Of a stretch of DNA of 64,000 nucleotides, positions 47,511 through 56,100 are shown piece by piece (the stretch's first letter is position 1; each line of letters starts with the position of its first letter). The translations under genes were made by a program, and so were the position numbers. This stretch comes from Echinicola shivajiensis. GTDB taxonomy: Bacteria; Bacteroidota; Bacteroidia; Cytophagales; Cyclobacteriaceae. Location: assembly GCF_018642165.1 (NCBI RefSeq), contig NZ_JAHHZM010000010.1, forward strand, positions 82,641-146,640. Direction: 5' to 3'. The notes beneath the pieces were generated by a model, which searched no databases, had not been told where the DNA came from, and saw only the letters and a program-made list of their open reading frames with translations.

Positions 47511-48398
47511 CTATAAAGCACCTAACTTTTGAACTATATTCTTGACACACTTTGCTGGGAAAATATAGCAACGCGATCCAAGCCCCAGTGATTCCTTGCG
47601 AGCTGCCTGTTTATGGTAGTCAATACATTCTCTAAAGGCATTCATTCTTGTTGTGTTCTTAATACTTATCCTTTCTGTGTCCATAAGTTCCTCCAAGATC
47701 ACTAAATCGTGTTCCTCTCCTATTTTATCTGTAAGTTGGTTAAATTCACTATTTAATACTCCTATATAATTAGGCCATAAAGGGCTGATAAATTCCAACT
47801 GGTAGTAGAAATACTTGGCTTGCTTCCTCCATTCATGAAAGTCTTCCAACTTTCCAGTAACACATGCTTTATGCCTTATCTTTTGACCCTTTTTATATAC
47901 TTTTTTGAGACCTTTTGCCAATAACTCAAATGAGGCTAATTCTAATTCCCAATTATTTATTTCTTCTAGCTTGAATTGAAGCAGGTTAACTATCTTTTCA
48001 AAGAGCTTGTCATTTCTGATCAGGTTTCGTTCAAGTTGGGCTTTTTTTACTAATAAAGGTTTTGAAATAATCTTACAGCTAGCTCTTCTGGCAGGATGGT
48101 CTTTGGTTTGGTATAAATGCAAGAGAGTGTCTTGTACTGCTTGATAATCTCTCAGCTGGGATAATAGCCTTCCAAGATCCCTGAAAAACAGGTTCTCATC
48201 TTTATAACCCTTGAATCCAAGTTTCCCGGCTCTTAAAGCAGTGCGACATTTTTTAAATGCCTTACGTGATTCATGAACGCTCATTGGAATGTTTCGACGG
48301 GTTTTTAAAAGATTAATAGCCATCTCTGATTGTTCAATCAAAACCCTTTTCCATCCGTTTTCCAATTTTTCACCATTATATAAATTAATATTGCCCAT
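47511..48398 (-). CDS. CHAD-domain protein
   Basis: A protein of 295 residues, almost all one CHAD domain: paired helices with basic, His-rich faces, for example SVHESRKAFKKCRTALR, RDLGRLLSQLRDYQAVQDTL and FHEWRKQAKYFYYQLEFI. CHAD proteins bind inorganic polyphosphate and often sit near polyphosphate enzymes or granules; none is nearby here. The start at 48398 (MGNINLYNGEKL) is favoured over 48413 but is uncertain by five residues. It is transcribed toward the DUF4136 gene and its terminator. Confidence 0.9.
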   Translation of the reverse strand: MGNINLYNGEKLENGWKRVLIEQSEMAINLLKTRRNIPMSVHESRKAFKKCRTALRAGKLGFKGYKDENLFFRDLGRLLSQLRDYQAVQDTLLHLYQTKDHPARRASCKIISKPLLVKKAQLERNLIRNDKLFEKIVNLLQFKLEEINNWELELASFELLAKGLKKVYKKGQKIRHKACVTGKLEDFHEWRKQAKYFYYQLEFISPLWPNYIGVLNSEFNQLTDKIGEEHDLVILEELMDTERISIKNTTRMNAFRECIDYHKQAARKESLGLGSRCYIFPAKCVKNIVQKLGAL

Positions 48399-48727
48399 TT
48401 TATAAATTAACATTAAAAGAGTTTAGCTAATAATTATCTCCTAGTTAATTCTAAAATGGTCATGCTAGATTTGAATTTCAAATGAAAAAGTTTGGTTAAA
48501 AGGAAATGGCAGCGCTTGTTTCTTTAGACTGGTTTAAATTGCTTAATATATTTTTATTTTTTCTCAACATTATTTTTCTCCCTGAATCACAGATCGTTAT
48601 TGAAAATATGTTAAAAAAGGACATAAAAGCCTTAATTATTTACCCATCCATGTTTGCTTTAGTGAACAATTATCATTTATATTTGCATCGCAATAAGGGG
48701 AAAACAAGAAGGTTTTTTCAAGAAAAT
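48399..48727. other. 329-nt intergenic region, nothing recognised
   Basis: AT-rich gap between the divergent CHAD gene and tRNA-Ser. One 86-codon frame (48506-48766) crosses into the tRNA and is not credible. It should contain the CHAD and tRNA promoters; I cannot place them. Confidence 0.5.
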
Positions 48728-48816
48728 AGAGAGTTGGGTGAGTGGCTTAAACCAGCAGTTTGCTAAACTGTCGTACGGGTCAAACCGTACCGGGGGTTCG
48801 AATCCCCCACTCTCTA
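48728..48816 (+). tRNA. tRNA-Ser (anticodon GCT)
   Basis: Acceptor AGAGAGT pairs with ACTCTCT; D-arm GGTGAGTGGC region; anticodon loop TTGCTAA gives GCT; a long variable arm GTACGG/CCGTAC identifies a serine tRNA; T-arm is GGGGG-TTCGAAT-CCCCC. No CCA is encoded. Confidence 0.96.
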
Positions 48817-48848
48817 CAGAAAGGATTCTTATGAATCCTTTTTATTTT

Positions 48849-48923
48849 CGGGGTGTAGCGTAGCCCGGTCATCGCGCCTCGTTTGGGACGAGGAGGTCGC
48901 AGGTTCGAATCCTGCCACCCCGA
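48849..48923 (+). tRNA. tRNA-Pro (anticodon TGG)
   Basis: Acceptor CGGGGTG pairs with CACCCCG, with the C1:G72 pair typical of proline; the anticodon loop TTTGGGA reads TGG; T-arm is GCAGG-TTCGAAT-CCTGC. It follows the serine tRNA after 32 nt and probably shares its transcript. Confidence 0.96.
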
Positions 48924-48942
48924 CAAGACTTTATAAAAAGAC

Positions 48943-48979
48943 AAAAGCCTCTAAAGCTAAACTTTAGAGGCTTTTTTAG
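48943..48979 (+). terminator. terminator of the tRNA unit
   Basis: AAAAGCCTCTAAAG and CTTTAGAGGCTTTT pair over 14 bp with a 5-nt loop and a T-run, 19 nt after tRNA-Pro. Confidence 0.92.
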
Positions 48980-49101
48980 TTCAAATGTTAGCTGTCATTT
49001 TTACTTTGTTTTTAGAATTTCTAGATTTTATAAGAAAAATTGACGAACACGTTAATCTTAATAAGATTATCCTTAAATTCTAACTGTATATTATTACAGT
49101 T

Positions 49102-49836
49102 ATGAAAATAGGCTTTTTTAAGTTTTTTGTAATCTCCCTATTACTTTTGGCTGGATCTGTAAAGTATGCCCATGCTCAAGCTATGTGGTTGGTACTTATA
49201 TTCGGTGATAAAGCAGCTACTGAAAACTTCTTTTTTAGTATTGAAGGAGGATTAAACTTTGCCTATATGCCTGGAATGGAAGGCAGAGTGAATTTGCAGC
49301 CTAATTTTGGCTTGGGAGTAAATATGAAAATAAATGACAAATGGTATTTTGTCCCTCAGTTTAAACCCTTCTCGCGAAAAGGACAGAAAAGAATCAATAT
49401 AGACAATCCATTTCCCAATGAATTCGATGGAGCGGTATTGTCATATAAAACCTCCATTAGAACGAACTATTTGGATATTCCTTTAATGTTTAGATATGGA
49501 TATACTGAAAACGTATTTTTCTCAGCAGGTCCACAAGTTAGTTTCTTATTGGATGCCAAGAATATTACGATTGGAGATACAGCTGATGATGGTGAATTTT
49601 TATTTTCCCATGGCGTTAAAGACCAACTAAATAATGTTGATTTTAGTTTTCCTATTGAAGTAGGTTATACATTTACCGAGCTCAATAATGGCCATGGTAT
49701 AGATTTAAAATTACGGTATTGCCATGGTTTTGCAGAAGTTTTTAAAAAGGAAACAGGAAGGTCTGCCACTAATTCAGTTGTTCAAGTAATTATTGGGTTC
49801 CCCTATCTAAAATCAGATAAGCATTCTGCTGAATAA
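49102..49836 (+). CDS. PorT-like outer-membrane beta-barrel protein
   Basis: A protein of 244 residues with signal peptide (FVISLLLLAGSVKYAHA) and an eight- to ten-stranded barrel pattern: FSIEGGLNFAYMPG, GLGVNMKINDKWYFVPQFKP, NYLDIPLMFRYGY, FFSAGPQVSFLLDA and a final VVQVIIGFPYLK. NYLDIPLMFRY is characteristic of the PorT/outer_membrane_beta-barrel family, whose members are often structural or assist type IX secretion. It cannot be assigned to PorT itself. It is monocistronic after the tRNA unit. Confidence 0.85.
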   Translation: MKIGFFKFFVISLLLLAGSVKYAHAQAMWLVLIFGDKAATENFFFSIEGGLNFAYMPGMEGRVNLQPNFGLGVNMKINDKWYFVPQFKPFSRKGQKRINIDNPFPNEFDGAVLSYKTSIRTNYLDIPLMFRYGYTENVFFSAGPQVSFLLDAKNITIGDTADDGEFLFSHGVKDQLNNVDFSFPIEVGYTFTELNNGHGIDLKLRYCHGFAEVFKKETGRSATNSVVQVIIGFPYLKSDKHSAE

Positions 49837-49917
49837 ATAATAATTAATACTGTATTTTTACGTTTCTTATCGCATCCGAATATTATATAGTGACAAAAAA
49901 TTAATTAACATCTAGAA

Positions 49918-50811
49918 GTGTTAGAAAAAAAACAGCGTATTCACTTTATTGTCAATCCTATTTCAGGTAAAGGAAATAATTTTTTGGATAAAATTTTACT
50001 GAAAGAAGCCTTTACAAAGTCTCAGTATGAAGTTTTTTTAAAAATTACTTCAAGTCCTGGTCACGCATCGAAGTTAGCCCAAATTGCCATTACCGAGGGC
50101 GCAGATATTATTGTGGCCTGTGGTGGTGATGGTACTATAAATGAAATAGCTTCTTGTCTCGTAGGGCATGATATTCTCTTAGGAATAATTCCTTTAGGAT
50201 CCGGGAATGGTTTAGCATCCAATTTACAAATTCCCCTTAAAATTGATAAAGCCATTGAAATCATAATCAATGGTAATGTAAAAAACATTGATATCGGGAA
50301 GGTAAACGGGAAGTATTTCTTTAGTAATATGGGAATTGGCTTTGATGCTGCTTTGATAGCACATTATAACCGACTTAAGCAAAGGCAATTAAAAGGCTAT
50401 TTAAAAGCCCTGATAAAAACTATGGGGACCTACAGTTCAACAGGAAAGATTAAACTTGTTAAAAACGGGAAAGAATGCAATGCAGATCCATTTTTATTGT
50501 TTGTTTCCAACTCAAATAGAATGGGCTATGGATTTACGCTTACTCCTAAAGCCAATATAAGCGATGGCTTGCTGGATATGGTTTTGGTCAAGAAAATGTC
50601 CAGGCTAAAATTATTATTGTTTGGATTGTTGGTCGCCTCAAGAAAAATTCATGCGCTTAAAGAGGTAAATTATCAGTTGATTGAGAATTTAGTGGTTCTT
50701 GGCAATGGTAATTTATTGCAATATCAAATCGATGGCGAGTTGGTGCCTGTTAAAGAAAATCAGTTGGAGATAAGCCTGTGTAAAGAAAAGCTAAAAGTGC
50801 TAGTCCCCTAA
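49918..50811 (+). CDS. diacylglycerol kinase-family lipid kinase (YegS/DgkB-like)
   Basis: A protein of 297 residues with an unusual GTG start (no ATG fits closer to the conserved N-terminus IHFIVNPISGKGN). The nucleotide-binding motif VACGGDGTINEIASCL, IIPLGSGNGLASNL and GIGFDAALIAHYN are present. Such kinases phosphorylate diacylglycerol or sphingoid lipids; sphingolipids are common in Bacteroidota, so a ceramide or sphinganine substrate is possible. It stands alone, 188 nt before modA. Confidence 0.92.
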   Translation: MLEKKQRIHFIVNPISGKGNNFLDKILLKEAFTKSQYEVFLKITSSPGHASKLAQIAITEGADIIVACGGDGTINEIASCLVGHDILLGIIPLGSGNGLASNLQIPLKIDKAIEIIINGNVKNIDIGKVNGKYFFSNMGIGFDAALIAHYNRLKQRQLKGYLKALIKTMGTYSSTGKIKLVKNGKECNADPFLLFVSNSNRMGYGFTLTPKANISDGLLDMVLVKKMSRLKLLLFGLLVASRKIHALKEVNYQLIENLVVLGNGNLLQYQIDGELVPVKENQLEISLCKEKLKVLVP

Positions 50812-50999
50812 TAACTATTGGCTTGATAATTATGCCCTATTGTAAAGCATTTTAAGTCTAATTTTGGGTGTTATCTGTCTTAGAATTAATGATTGGACCA
50901 TTAAAATTCTTTTAAGTACCAACGATTTGATCAATGTGCTTATCTTTGAATAGTGAGTTCCTACCGTCCCTAAATAAATTCGTTTTGAAATAACCTTTA

Positions 51000-51752
51000 A
51001 TGAAAAGCTTTTTATTACCCTTATTTTTATTGTCCTCTATTATAGCCTGTAAAAGTCCATCAGATAATAAACTAAGCATTGCCACGGCCTCTAATATGCA
51101 ATATGCTATGGCGGCATTAGTCGATAAGTTCAATGATGAGACAGGGATGAATTGTGACATCATTCTTGGCTCTTCTGGTAAATTAACCGCACAAATAATT
51201 GAAGGAGCTCCTTATGATTTGTTTGTGTCCGCTGATATAAATTTCCCCAAAGCTGTAAAAGAAGCAGGCTTTGCAAGACAAGCGCCAAAAATCTACGCTT
51301 ATGGAAAATTAGTGCTTTGGGCCATGGATGAGAAAAATAAACCAAGCATCGAACAATTATCCAATAACACTATTAAGCATATTGCCTTGGCTAACCCCAA
51401 AACAGCACCCTATGGAAAAGCGGCTATGGAAGTGCTCAATTACTATCAGCTAAATCCAGTAATAGGTACTAAATTAGTATATGGAGAGTCTATTTCTCAA
51501 ACCAACCAGTTTATATTATCTGGTTCAGCTGAAATTGGCTTTACTGCTAAATCTGTTGTTTTGTCCCCTCAATTGAAAAATAATGGATATTGGCTTGATA
51601 TAGATTCAGGAATTTATTCGCCCATAGAACAAGCTGTGGTATTATTGAAAGGCAAAAAAGAAAAACAGGACTTGGCACTAAAATTTTATGAGTTTTTATT
51701 TTCAAAGGAAGCAAAGAGGATTCTATTGGAATATGGTTATGATGTTCCATAA
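51000..51752 (+). CDS. modA: molybdate ABC transporter substrate-binding protein
   Basis: The protein has 250 residues. Lipoprotein signal (LPLFLLSSIIACKSPS) then the ModA fold: LSIATASNMQYAMAALVDKF, ILGSSGKLTAQIIEGAPYDL, and a C-terminal SKEAKRILLEYGYDVP. It binds molybdate or tungstate in the periplasm. It leads an operon modA, TOBE protein, modB, modC, with a 95-nt gap to the TOBE gene. The molybdenum hydroxylase at 15-17 kb is an obvious consumer. Confidence 0.95.
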   Translation: MKSFLLPLFLLSSIIACKSPSDNKLSIATASNMQYAMAALVDKFNDETGMNCDIILGSSGKLTAQIIEGAPYDLFVSADINFPKAVKEAGFARQAPKIYAYGKLVLWAMDEKNKPSIEQLSNNTIKHIALANPKTAPYGKAAMEVLNYYQLNPVIGTKLVYGESISQTNQFILSGSAEIGFTAKSVVLSPQLKNNGYWLDIDSGIYSPIEQAVVLLKGKKEKQDLALKFYEFLFSKEAKRILLEYGYDVP

Positions 51753-51847
51753 AATCACTGCTATTGATAAATTGTTTAAATTCATTTAGTACTCAACCAT
51801 TATTCTTATTATAGAGATATTATCCAATAATAATTTATTCATAACCT

Positions 51848-52252
51848 ATGAACCAATTTGAAGGTAAAATTACGGGTATTCAATCTAGTGAGCATATGTC
51901 ATTGGTTTTGGTGGACTTAGGGGAGGGAGTTGAATTTCATTCAATTTTATTGGATACTGTGGAATCAGCACATTACCTTCAAAAGGGAAAAAAAGTAAAT
52001 ATCTTATTCAAAGAAACAGAGTTGGTCCTATCCAAGGAAGAGAAGATCAACATCAGTATAGAGAACAAAATTCTAGGGACTATCACTGAAATCAAAAAGG
52101 GAGAGATATTGACTCGGGTAAAATTGAATACTGCCATAGGGGATTTGATTGCCCTGATATCCAGCATTAGCAGTAATAATATGTCTTTGAAGCTCAATGA
52201 TCAAGTATTGACCCTGATTAAATTCAATGAAGTAATATTGTCTCCATTATGA
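51848..52252 (+). CDS. tandem-TOBE (di-Mop) molybdate-binding protein
   Basis: A protein of 134 residues made of two TOBE/Mop-like halves: residues about 1-65 (NQFEGKITGIQSSEHMSLVL) and about 69-134 (IENKILGTITEIKKGEILTR). Mop proteins store molybdate in the cytosol, and TOBE domains regulate ModC or ModE. It overlaps modB by 4 nt, between modA and modB, so it is part of the transporter operon. It has no DNA-binding domain, so storage or transporter control is more likely than transcription control. Confidence 0.85.
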   Translation: MNQFEGKITGIQSSEHMSLVLVDLGEGVEFHSILLDTVESAHYLQKGKKVNILFKETELVLSKEEKINISIENKILGTITEIKKGEILTRVKLNTAIGDLIALISSISSNNMSLKLNDQVLTLIKFNEVILSPL

Positions 52253-52920
52253 CTTGGATTCCTCTTATATTGACCCTCAAACTTGCCTTGGTGACGACTT
52301 TGGTCCTTTTTATCCTGTCAATTCCACTTTCCTATTGGTTATCTATTACCAAGTCAAAAATAAAGCCTGTCATTGAGACCTTGGTGAGCATGCCCTTGGT
52401 GCTCCCTCCTACTGTTTTGGGTTTTTATTTATTGTTGGCCTTTAGTCCCCAGAATGCCTTTGGTGCTTGGTTAGAAGGCTGGTTTGGAATTCGTCTGGTT
52501 TTTTCTTTTTCAGGTTTGGTAGTGGCATCCTGCATTTATAGTTTACCTTTTATGGTACAGCCAATACAATCTGGTTTATCAGGTATTTCTTCCTCTTTAA
52601 CAGAGGCAGCCAGTTTGCTTGGGAAAAATAGATTGAACACACTTTTTTACATTCTTTTGCCGAATATCAAACCTTCCATTATCACTGCACTGGTACTTAC
52701 CTTTGCACATACAGTAGGAGAATTTGGTGTTGTATTGATGATTGGCGGGAATATTCCTGGCAAAACAAAAGTAGCTTCCATTGCTGTTTATGATGAGGTG
52801 GAATCCCTTAATTATGACCTCGCCAACAAATATTCCATTGTCTTGATTATTTTATCATTTATAACCCTATTTATAGTTTACATGATTAATGGTGGCCATT
52901 TAAAAAGGTTGACAAGATGA
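52249..52920 (+). CDS. modB: molybdate ABC transporter permease
   Basis: An integral membrane protein of 223 residues with five or six helices and the permease coupling loop LTEAASLLGKNRLNTLFYIL followed by LPNIKPSI. It keeps the ModB N-terminus (LKLALVTTLVLFILSIPLSY) and MPLVLPPTVLGFYLL. It passes molybdate through the inner membrane as a dimer. It overlaps the TOBE gene and modC by 4 nt each, showing tight translational coupling. Confidence 0.95.
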   Translation: MTWIPLILTLKLALVTTLVLFILSIPLSYWLSITKSKIKPVIETLVSMPLVLPPTVLGFYLLLAFSPQNAFGAWLEGWFGIRLVFSFSGLVVASCIYSLPFMVQPIQSGLSGISSSLTEAASLLGKNRLNTLFYILLPNIKPSIITALVLTFAHTVGEFGVVLMIGGNIPGKTKVASIAVYDEVESLNYDLANKYSIVLIILSFITLFIVYMINGGHLKRLTR

Positions 52921-53789
52921 TTGAACTTAAGCTCCAGAAATCTTTACGATCCGGGGATCAGGAAATGCTATTGGATTTGGATATATCCATCAAAAAGGGA
53001 GAATTCGTTACTTTCTATGGTGAATCTGGATCGGGTAAAACATCTACCTTAAGATTGATAAGCGGCCTTATGGAAGCCGATAGTGGGAGCATTTATGTGG
53101 ATGGAGAGTGCTGGTGGGACAAGGATGCAAAGATCAATATAAAACCTGCCAAAAGGAGAATTGGCTATGTCTTTCAGGACTATGCCCTTTTCCCTAATAT
53201 GACTGCTTATGAAAATTTGGAATTTGCACTTCCAAAACATCAAGACAAATCTATCATAGACGAGTTGATAGAAATCATGGATTTAATGGATTTTTTAAAT
53301 CTTAGACCAGATATGCTGTCTGGGGGGCAAAAGCAAAGGGTAGCATTAGCCCGTGCTCTGGTAAGTCAACCTAAAATACTCCTGTTAGATGAGCCATTAT
53401 CTGCCTTGGATAATATAATGCGTTTAAAACTACAGGACTATTTAATAAAGATTCACCAGAAATATCAATTGACCACTATTTTGGTCAGTCACGATGTTGG
53501 AGAAATTATTAAACTGTCACAAAAAGTATTTGAATTTAAACAGGGCAAAATCATTAGCTCGGGCAATCCAAAGGAGATATTTACACATGGTAAGAACAGT
53601 GCAAAATTTCAATTTACTGGTGAAATAATTGAGATATTTCATGAAAAAGTTATAGGAATTATCTCTGTTTTAATTGGGCAAGATATTGTAAAGGTAGTTT
53701 GTGATCTGTCAGAATTGAAGGATTTTAAAATTGGGGACAAGGTCATGGTAGGCTCCAAGGCCTTTAATCCTATCATTCAAAAAATATAA
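52917..53789 (+). CDS. modC: molybdate ABC transporter ATP-binding protein
   Basis: An ABC ATPase of 290 residues: Walker A GESGSGKT (about 36-43), Q-loop VFQDYALFPNMTAYENL, signature LSGGQKQR and Walker B ILLLDEPLSALD. C-terminal residues 230-290 form a short TOBE domain. E. coli ModC is about 350 residues with two TOBE units; here the C-terminal part is halved, and the separate TOBE protein may supply the rest. It is the last gene of the operon; no clear terminator follows. Confidence 0.94.
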   Translation: MIELKLQKSLRSGDQEMLLDLDISIKKGEFVTFYGESGSGKTSTLRLISGLMEADSGSIYVDGECWWDKDAKINIKPAKRRIGYVFQDYALFPNMTAYENLEFALPKHQDKSIIDELIEIMDLMDFLNLRPDMLSGGQKQRVALARALVSQPKILLLDEPLSALDNIMRLKLQDYLIKIHQKYQLTTILVSHDVGEIIKLSQKVFEFKQGKIISSGNPKEIFTHGKNSAKFQFTGEIIEIFHEKVIGIISVLIGQDIVKVVCDLSELKDFKIGDKVMVGSKAFNPIIQKI

Positions 53790-53951
53790 TTGGTCAAAAT
53801 GCAAATCCTTTACACTACCAGCTATTCCATTCAATACCAATGCTATTAGTATTTTTTGCACTTTGGTGAAGAATTTTGCTTTGTTACAAAGCTGTGATAC
53901 TTATCCCATACCTTTTTAGTCTGAATCGATTGTTTATCAAACTAAAAAGCT

Positions 53952-55283
53952 ATGAAAAAGTCCATTTTATCTTTCTTGGCGGTATCAATGGTCTATCTAT
54001 GTACTTCATGTGACAATGTAGATAGGCCTGTGAACTTGCCGACAACGAATTTTACGGTTACAGTTGAGAATGTTTCCACGCACAAAATGTTTTCCAGTTC
54101 GGGAGTATTTACAAACCCCGTTGGTTCCAGTTCACCTGGACCAATCGTCCCCGGAGGTGCTTATGAATTTGATATTAAAGCGGGCAAAGGAGAGAGACTT
54201 AGTTTTGCAAGTATGTTTGCCCAGTCCAATGATTTATTTTTTGCCCCTAGTGAAGCTGGAATAGAATTATATCATCCTGACGGGAGCCCCAGAAGCGGAG
54301 ATGTAACAAATGAAATAATGCTTTGGGATGCAGGAACAGAAGTAAATGAAGAGCCTGGAATAGGGCCAAATCAGGCACCAAGACAAGCGGGCCCAAATAC
54401 AGGCGATGATGAAAACGGCGTAGTACAATTAGTAGACGATGGCTATACTTATCCTGAGGCTTCGGAAGTAATCAAAGTTACTCTCGAGCCATTGGATGAT
54501 TATATGTTCAAAGTAAGAATTGAAAATGTATCGACTCCATCGACCTTAATAACCAGTATGGGTTCTGTAACAATACCTTTATCTCCAGGAGGTTGGGTAG
54601 TTCATACATCCCCTTCTCCACTTTTTACAACAGGTGAAGCTGAAAGGGAAAATGGTTTAGAGCAAATCGCTGAAGATGGAAACGCAGGTGTAATGGGGCC
54701 TTATTTGGCAGAGCATACTGGATTGAATTACCCTCTATCTCCTGGAGCTTGGGCCGTACATACTGGGGGGATGCCTATTTATCGTTTAAACCAGGAAGAT
54801 TATGGGGATGGCTTGGAGTATATAGCAGAAGACGGGGCGCCAGGAGTTTTGGGGAGTAGCTTGAATACACTTTCAACAGTACGAGTAAGTGGTGTTTTCA
54901 ATACCCCTACTGGTGCTGACGATCCAGCTCCTATCGGACCTGGACAGAAATATGAATTTAGCTTCAGCGCCCATCAAAGCGATAAATTATCATTAGCGAC
55001 CATGTTTGTCCAATCCAATGATTTATTTTTTGCTTTTAATGATATGGGGATAATGCTTTTTGAACGTGGCCAAGCAATATCTGGGGATGTTACGGGAATG
55101 TTGGACTTATATGATGCAGGTACTGAGATAAATGAAGAACCAGGTTACGGCCCTAATCAGGCAATAAGACAAGACGGTCCTAATACGGGTGAAACGGAAA
55201 ACAAAGAAATCATTCCTGTAAATGATGGTTATTCCTATCCTGAAGTCAGTGAAATAATTAAGGTTACTATCACAGCAAATTAA
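53952..55283 (+). CDS. lipoprotein with duplicated spondin-type domains
   Basis: A protein of 443 residues with a lipoprotein signal (LAVSMVYLCTSCDN). It contains Spondin_N-type sequence twice: FASMFAQSNDLFFAPSEAGI with DAGTEVNEEPGIGPNQAP (about 75-160) and LATMFVQSNDLFFAFNDMGI with DAGTEINEEPGYGPNQAI (about 345-425). Between them the N-terminal half-domain (SPGxWxVHT ... GLExIAEDG) is present twice, at about 213-250 and 268-305. The first domain lacks that half. So it is a mosaic built by internal duplication. Such proteins are surface-exposed in bacteria; function is unknown. Confidence 0.88.
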   Translation: MKKSILSFLAVSMVYLCTSCDNVDRPVNLPTTNFTVTVENVSTHKMFSSSGVFTNPVGSSSPGPIVPGGAYEFDIKAGKGERLSFASMFAQSNDLFFAPSEAGIELYHPDGSPRSGDVTNEIMLWDAGTEVNEEPGIGPNQAPRQAGPNTGDDENGVVQLVDDGYTYPEASEVIKVTLEPLDDYMFKVRIENVSTPSTLITSMGSVTIPLSPGGWVVHTSPSPLFTTGEAERENGLEQIAEDGNAGVMGPYLAEHTGLNYPLSPGAWAVHTGGMPIYRLNQEDYGDGLEYIAEDGAPGVLGSSLNTLSTVRVSGVFNTPTGADDPAPIGPGQKYEFSFSAHQSDKLSLATMFVQSNDLFFAFNDMGIMLFERGQAISGDVTGMLDLYDAGTEINEEPGYGPNQAIRQDGPNTGETENKEIIPVNDGYSYPEVSEIIKVTITAN

Positions 55284-55290
55284 ACCTAAG

Positions 55291-55330
55291 TATCCCCATG
55301 AAGTTACATTTCCATGGGGATATTTTAGTT
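55291..55330 (+). terminator. terminator after the spondin gene
   Basis: TATCCCCATG (55291-55300) pairs with CATGGGGATA (55313-55322), followed by TTTTAGTTTTT. Confidence 0.85.
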
Positions 55331-55383
55331 TTTACTACAGATAAAATGATTTTTGATTAAATTAAAAAATAATCAATTGAGGT

Positions 55384-56076
55384 ATGCACAGAGTATTGGT
55401 CATAGAAGATGATTGGGATATTGCAGAATTATTAACCATCCATTTGAAGGATTTAGGTTGTGAAGTAAGTCATGTCGACAAAGGCGACTTAGGCTTTGAA
55501 ATGGCGCAAAACCATTCCTATGATTTGATAGTTTTGGATCTTATGTTGCCCAAAATGAGTGGTATGGACATATGTCAAAGGTTGAGAGATCAGCATTTCA
55601 GTACTCCGATAATGATGTTAACAGCCAAATCCGAAGAGATGGACAGAGTGGATGGATTGGAAATTGGCGCTGATGTGTATATGACCAAACCCTTTTCAAT
55701 CTTAGAATTCAAGGCCAGTGTAAAGGCCGTTTTCAGAAGGATGGAATTGGCTAAGAAAAACGCCTCTCCTATCAAAAGCATCGTACAGCGTGGCAGTTTA
55801 AAGATAGACCTGGACAAAAAATCTGTTCATGTCAATGATGAAAGAATAAGCCTTACTTCAAAGGAATTTGAATTATTATCCCTTTTAGCATCCCATCCAG
55901 GAAAGAGCTTTAGTCGCCGGCGTTTATTAGAATTGGTTTGGGATTATGACTTCCAAGGTTTTGAACATACGGTTAACAGTCATATCAACCGCCTAAGATC
56001 AAAAATAGAGGCCGATATGCAAAGGCCTAAATACATCCTAACTAGCTGGGGAATTGGTTATAGATTTGTTGAATAG
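55384..56076 (+). CDS. OmpR-family response regulator
   Basis: A protein of 230 residues: receiver domain 1-120 with acidic E8, D9, D10, phospho-acceptor Asp52 in VLDLMLPKMSG and Lys in MTKPFS; winged-helix DNA-binding domain about 130-228 with SLTSKEFELLSLLASHPGKS and RLRSKIE. It should bind DNA as a dimer once phosphorylated by the histidine kinase encoded 24 nt downstream. Target genes are unknown; the flanking spondin and MBL-fold genes are candidates. Confidence 0.95.
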   Translation: MHRVLVIEDDWDIAELLTIHLKDLGCEVSHVDKGDLGFEMAQNHSYDLIVLDLMLPKMSGMDICQRLRDQHFSTPIMMLTAKSEEMDRVDGLEIGADVYMTKPFSILEFKASVKAVFRRMELAKKNASPIKSIVQRGSLKIDLDKKSVHVNDERISLTSKEFELLSLLASHPGKSFSRRRLLELVWDYDFQGFEHTVNSHINRLRSKIEADMQRPKYILTSWGIGYRFVE

Positions 56077-56100
56077 CGAATAGACCTAAAGATCAAAATC

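Noticed and set aside
48506..48766. 86-codon plus-strand frame
   Set aside because: It runs 39 nt into tRNA-Ser and has no recognisable domain; chance frame.
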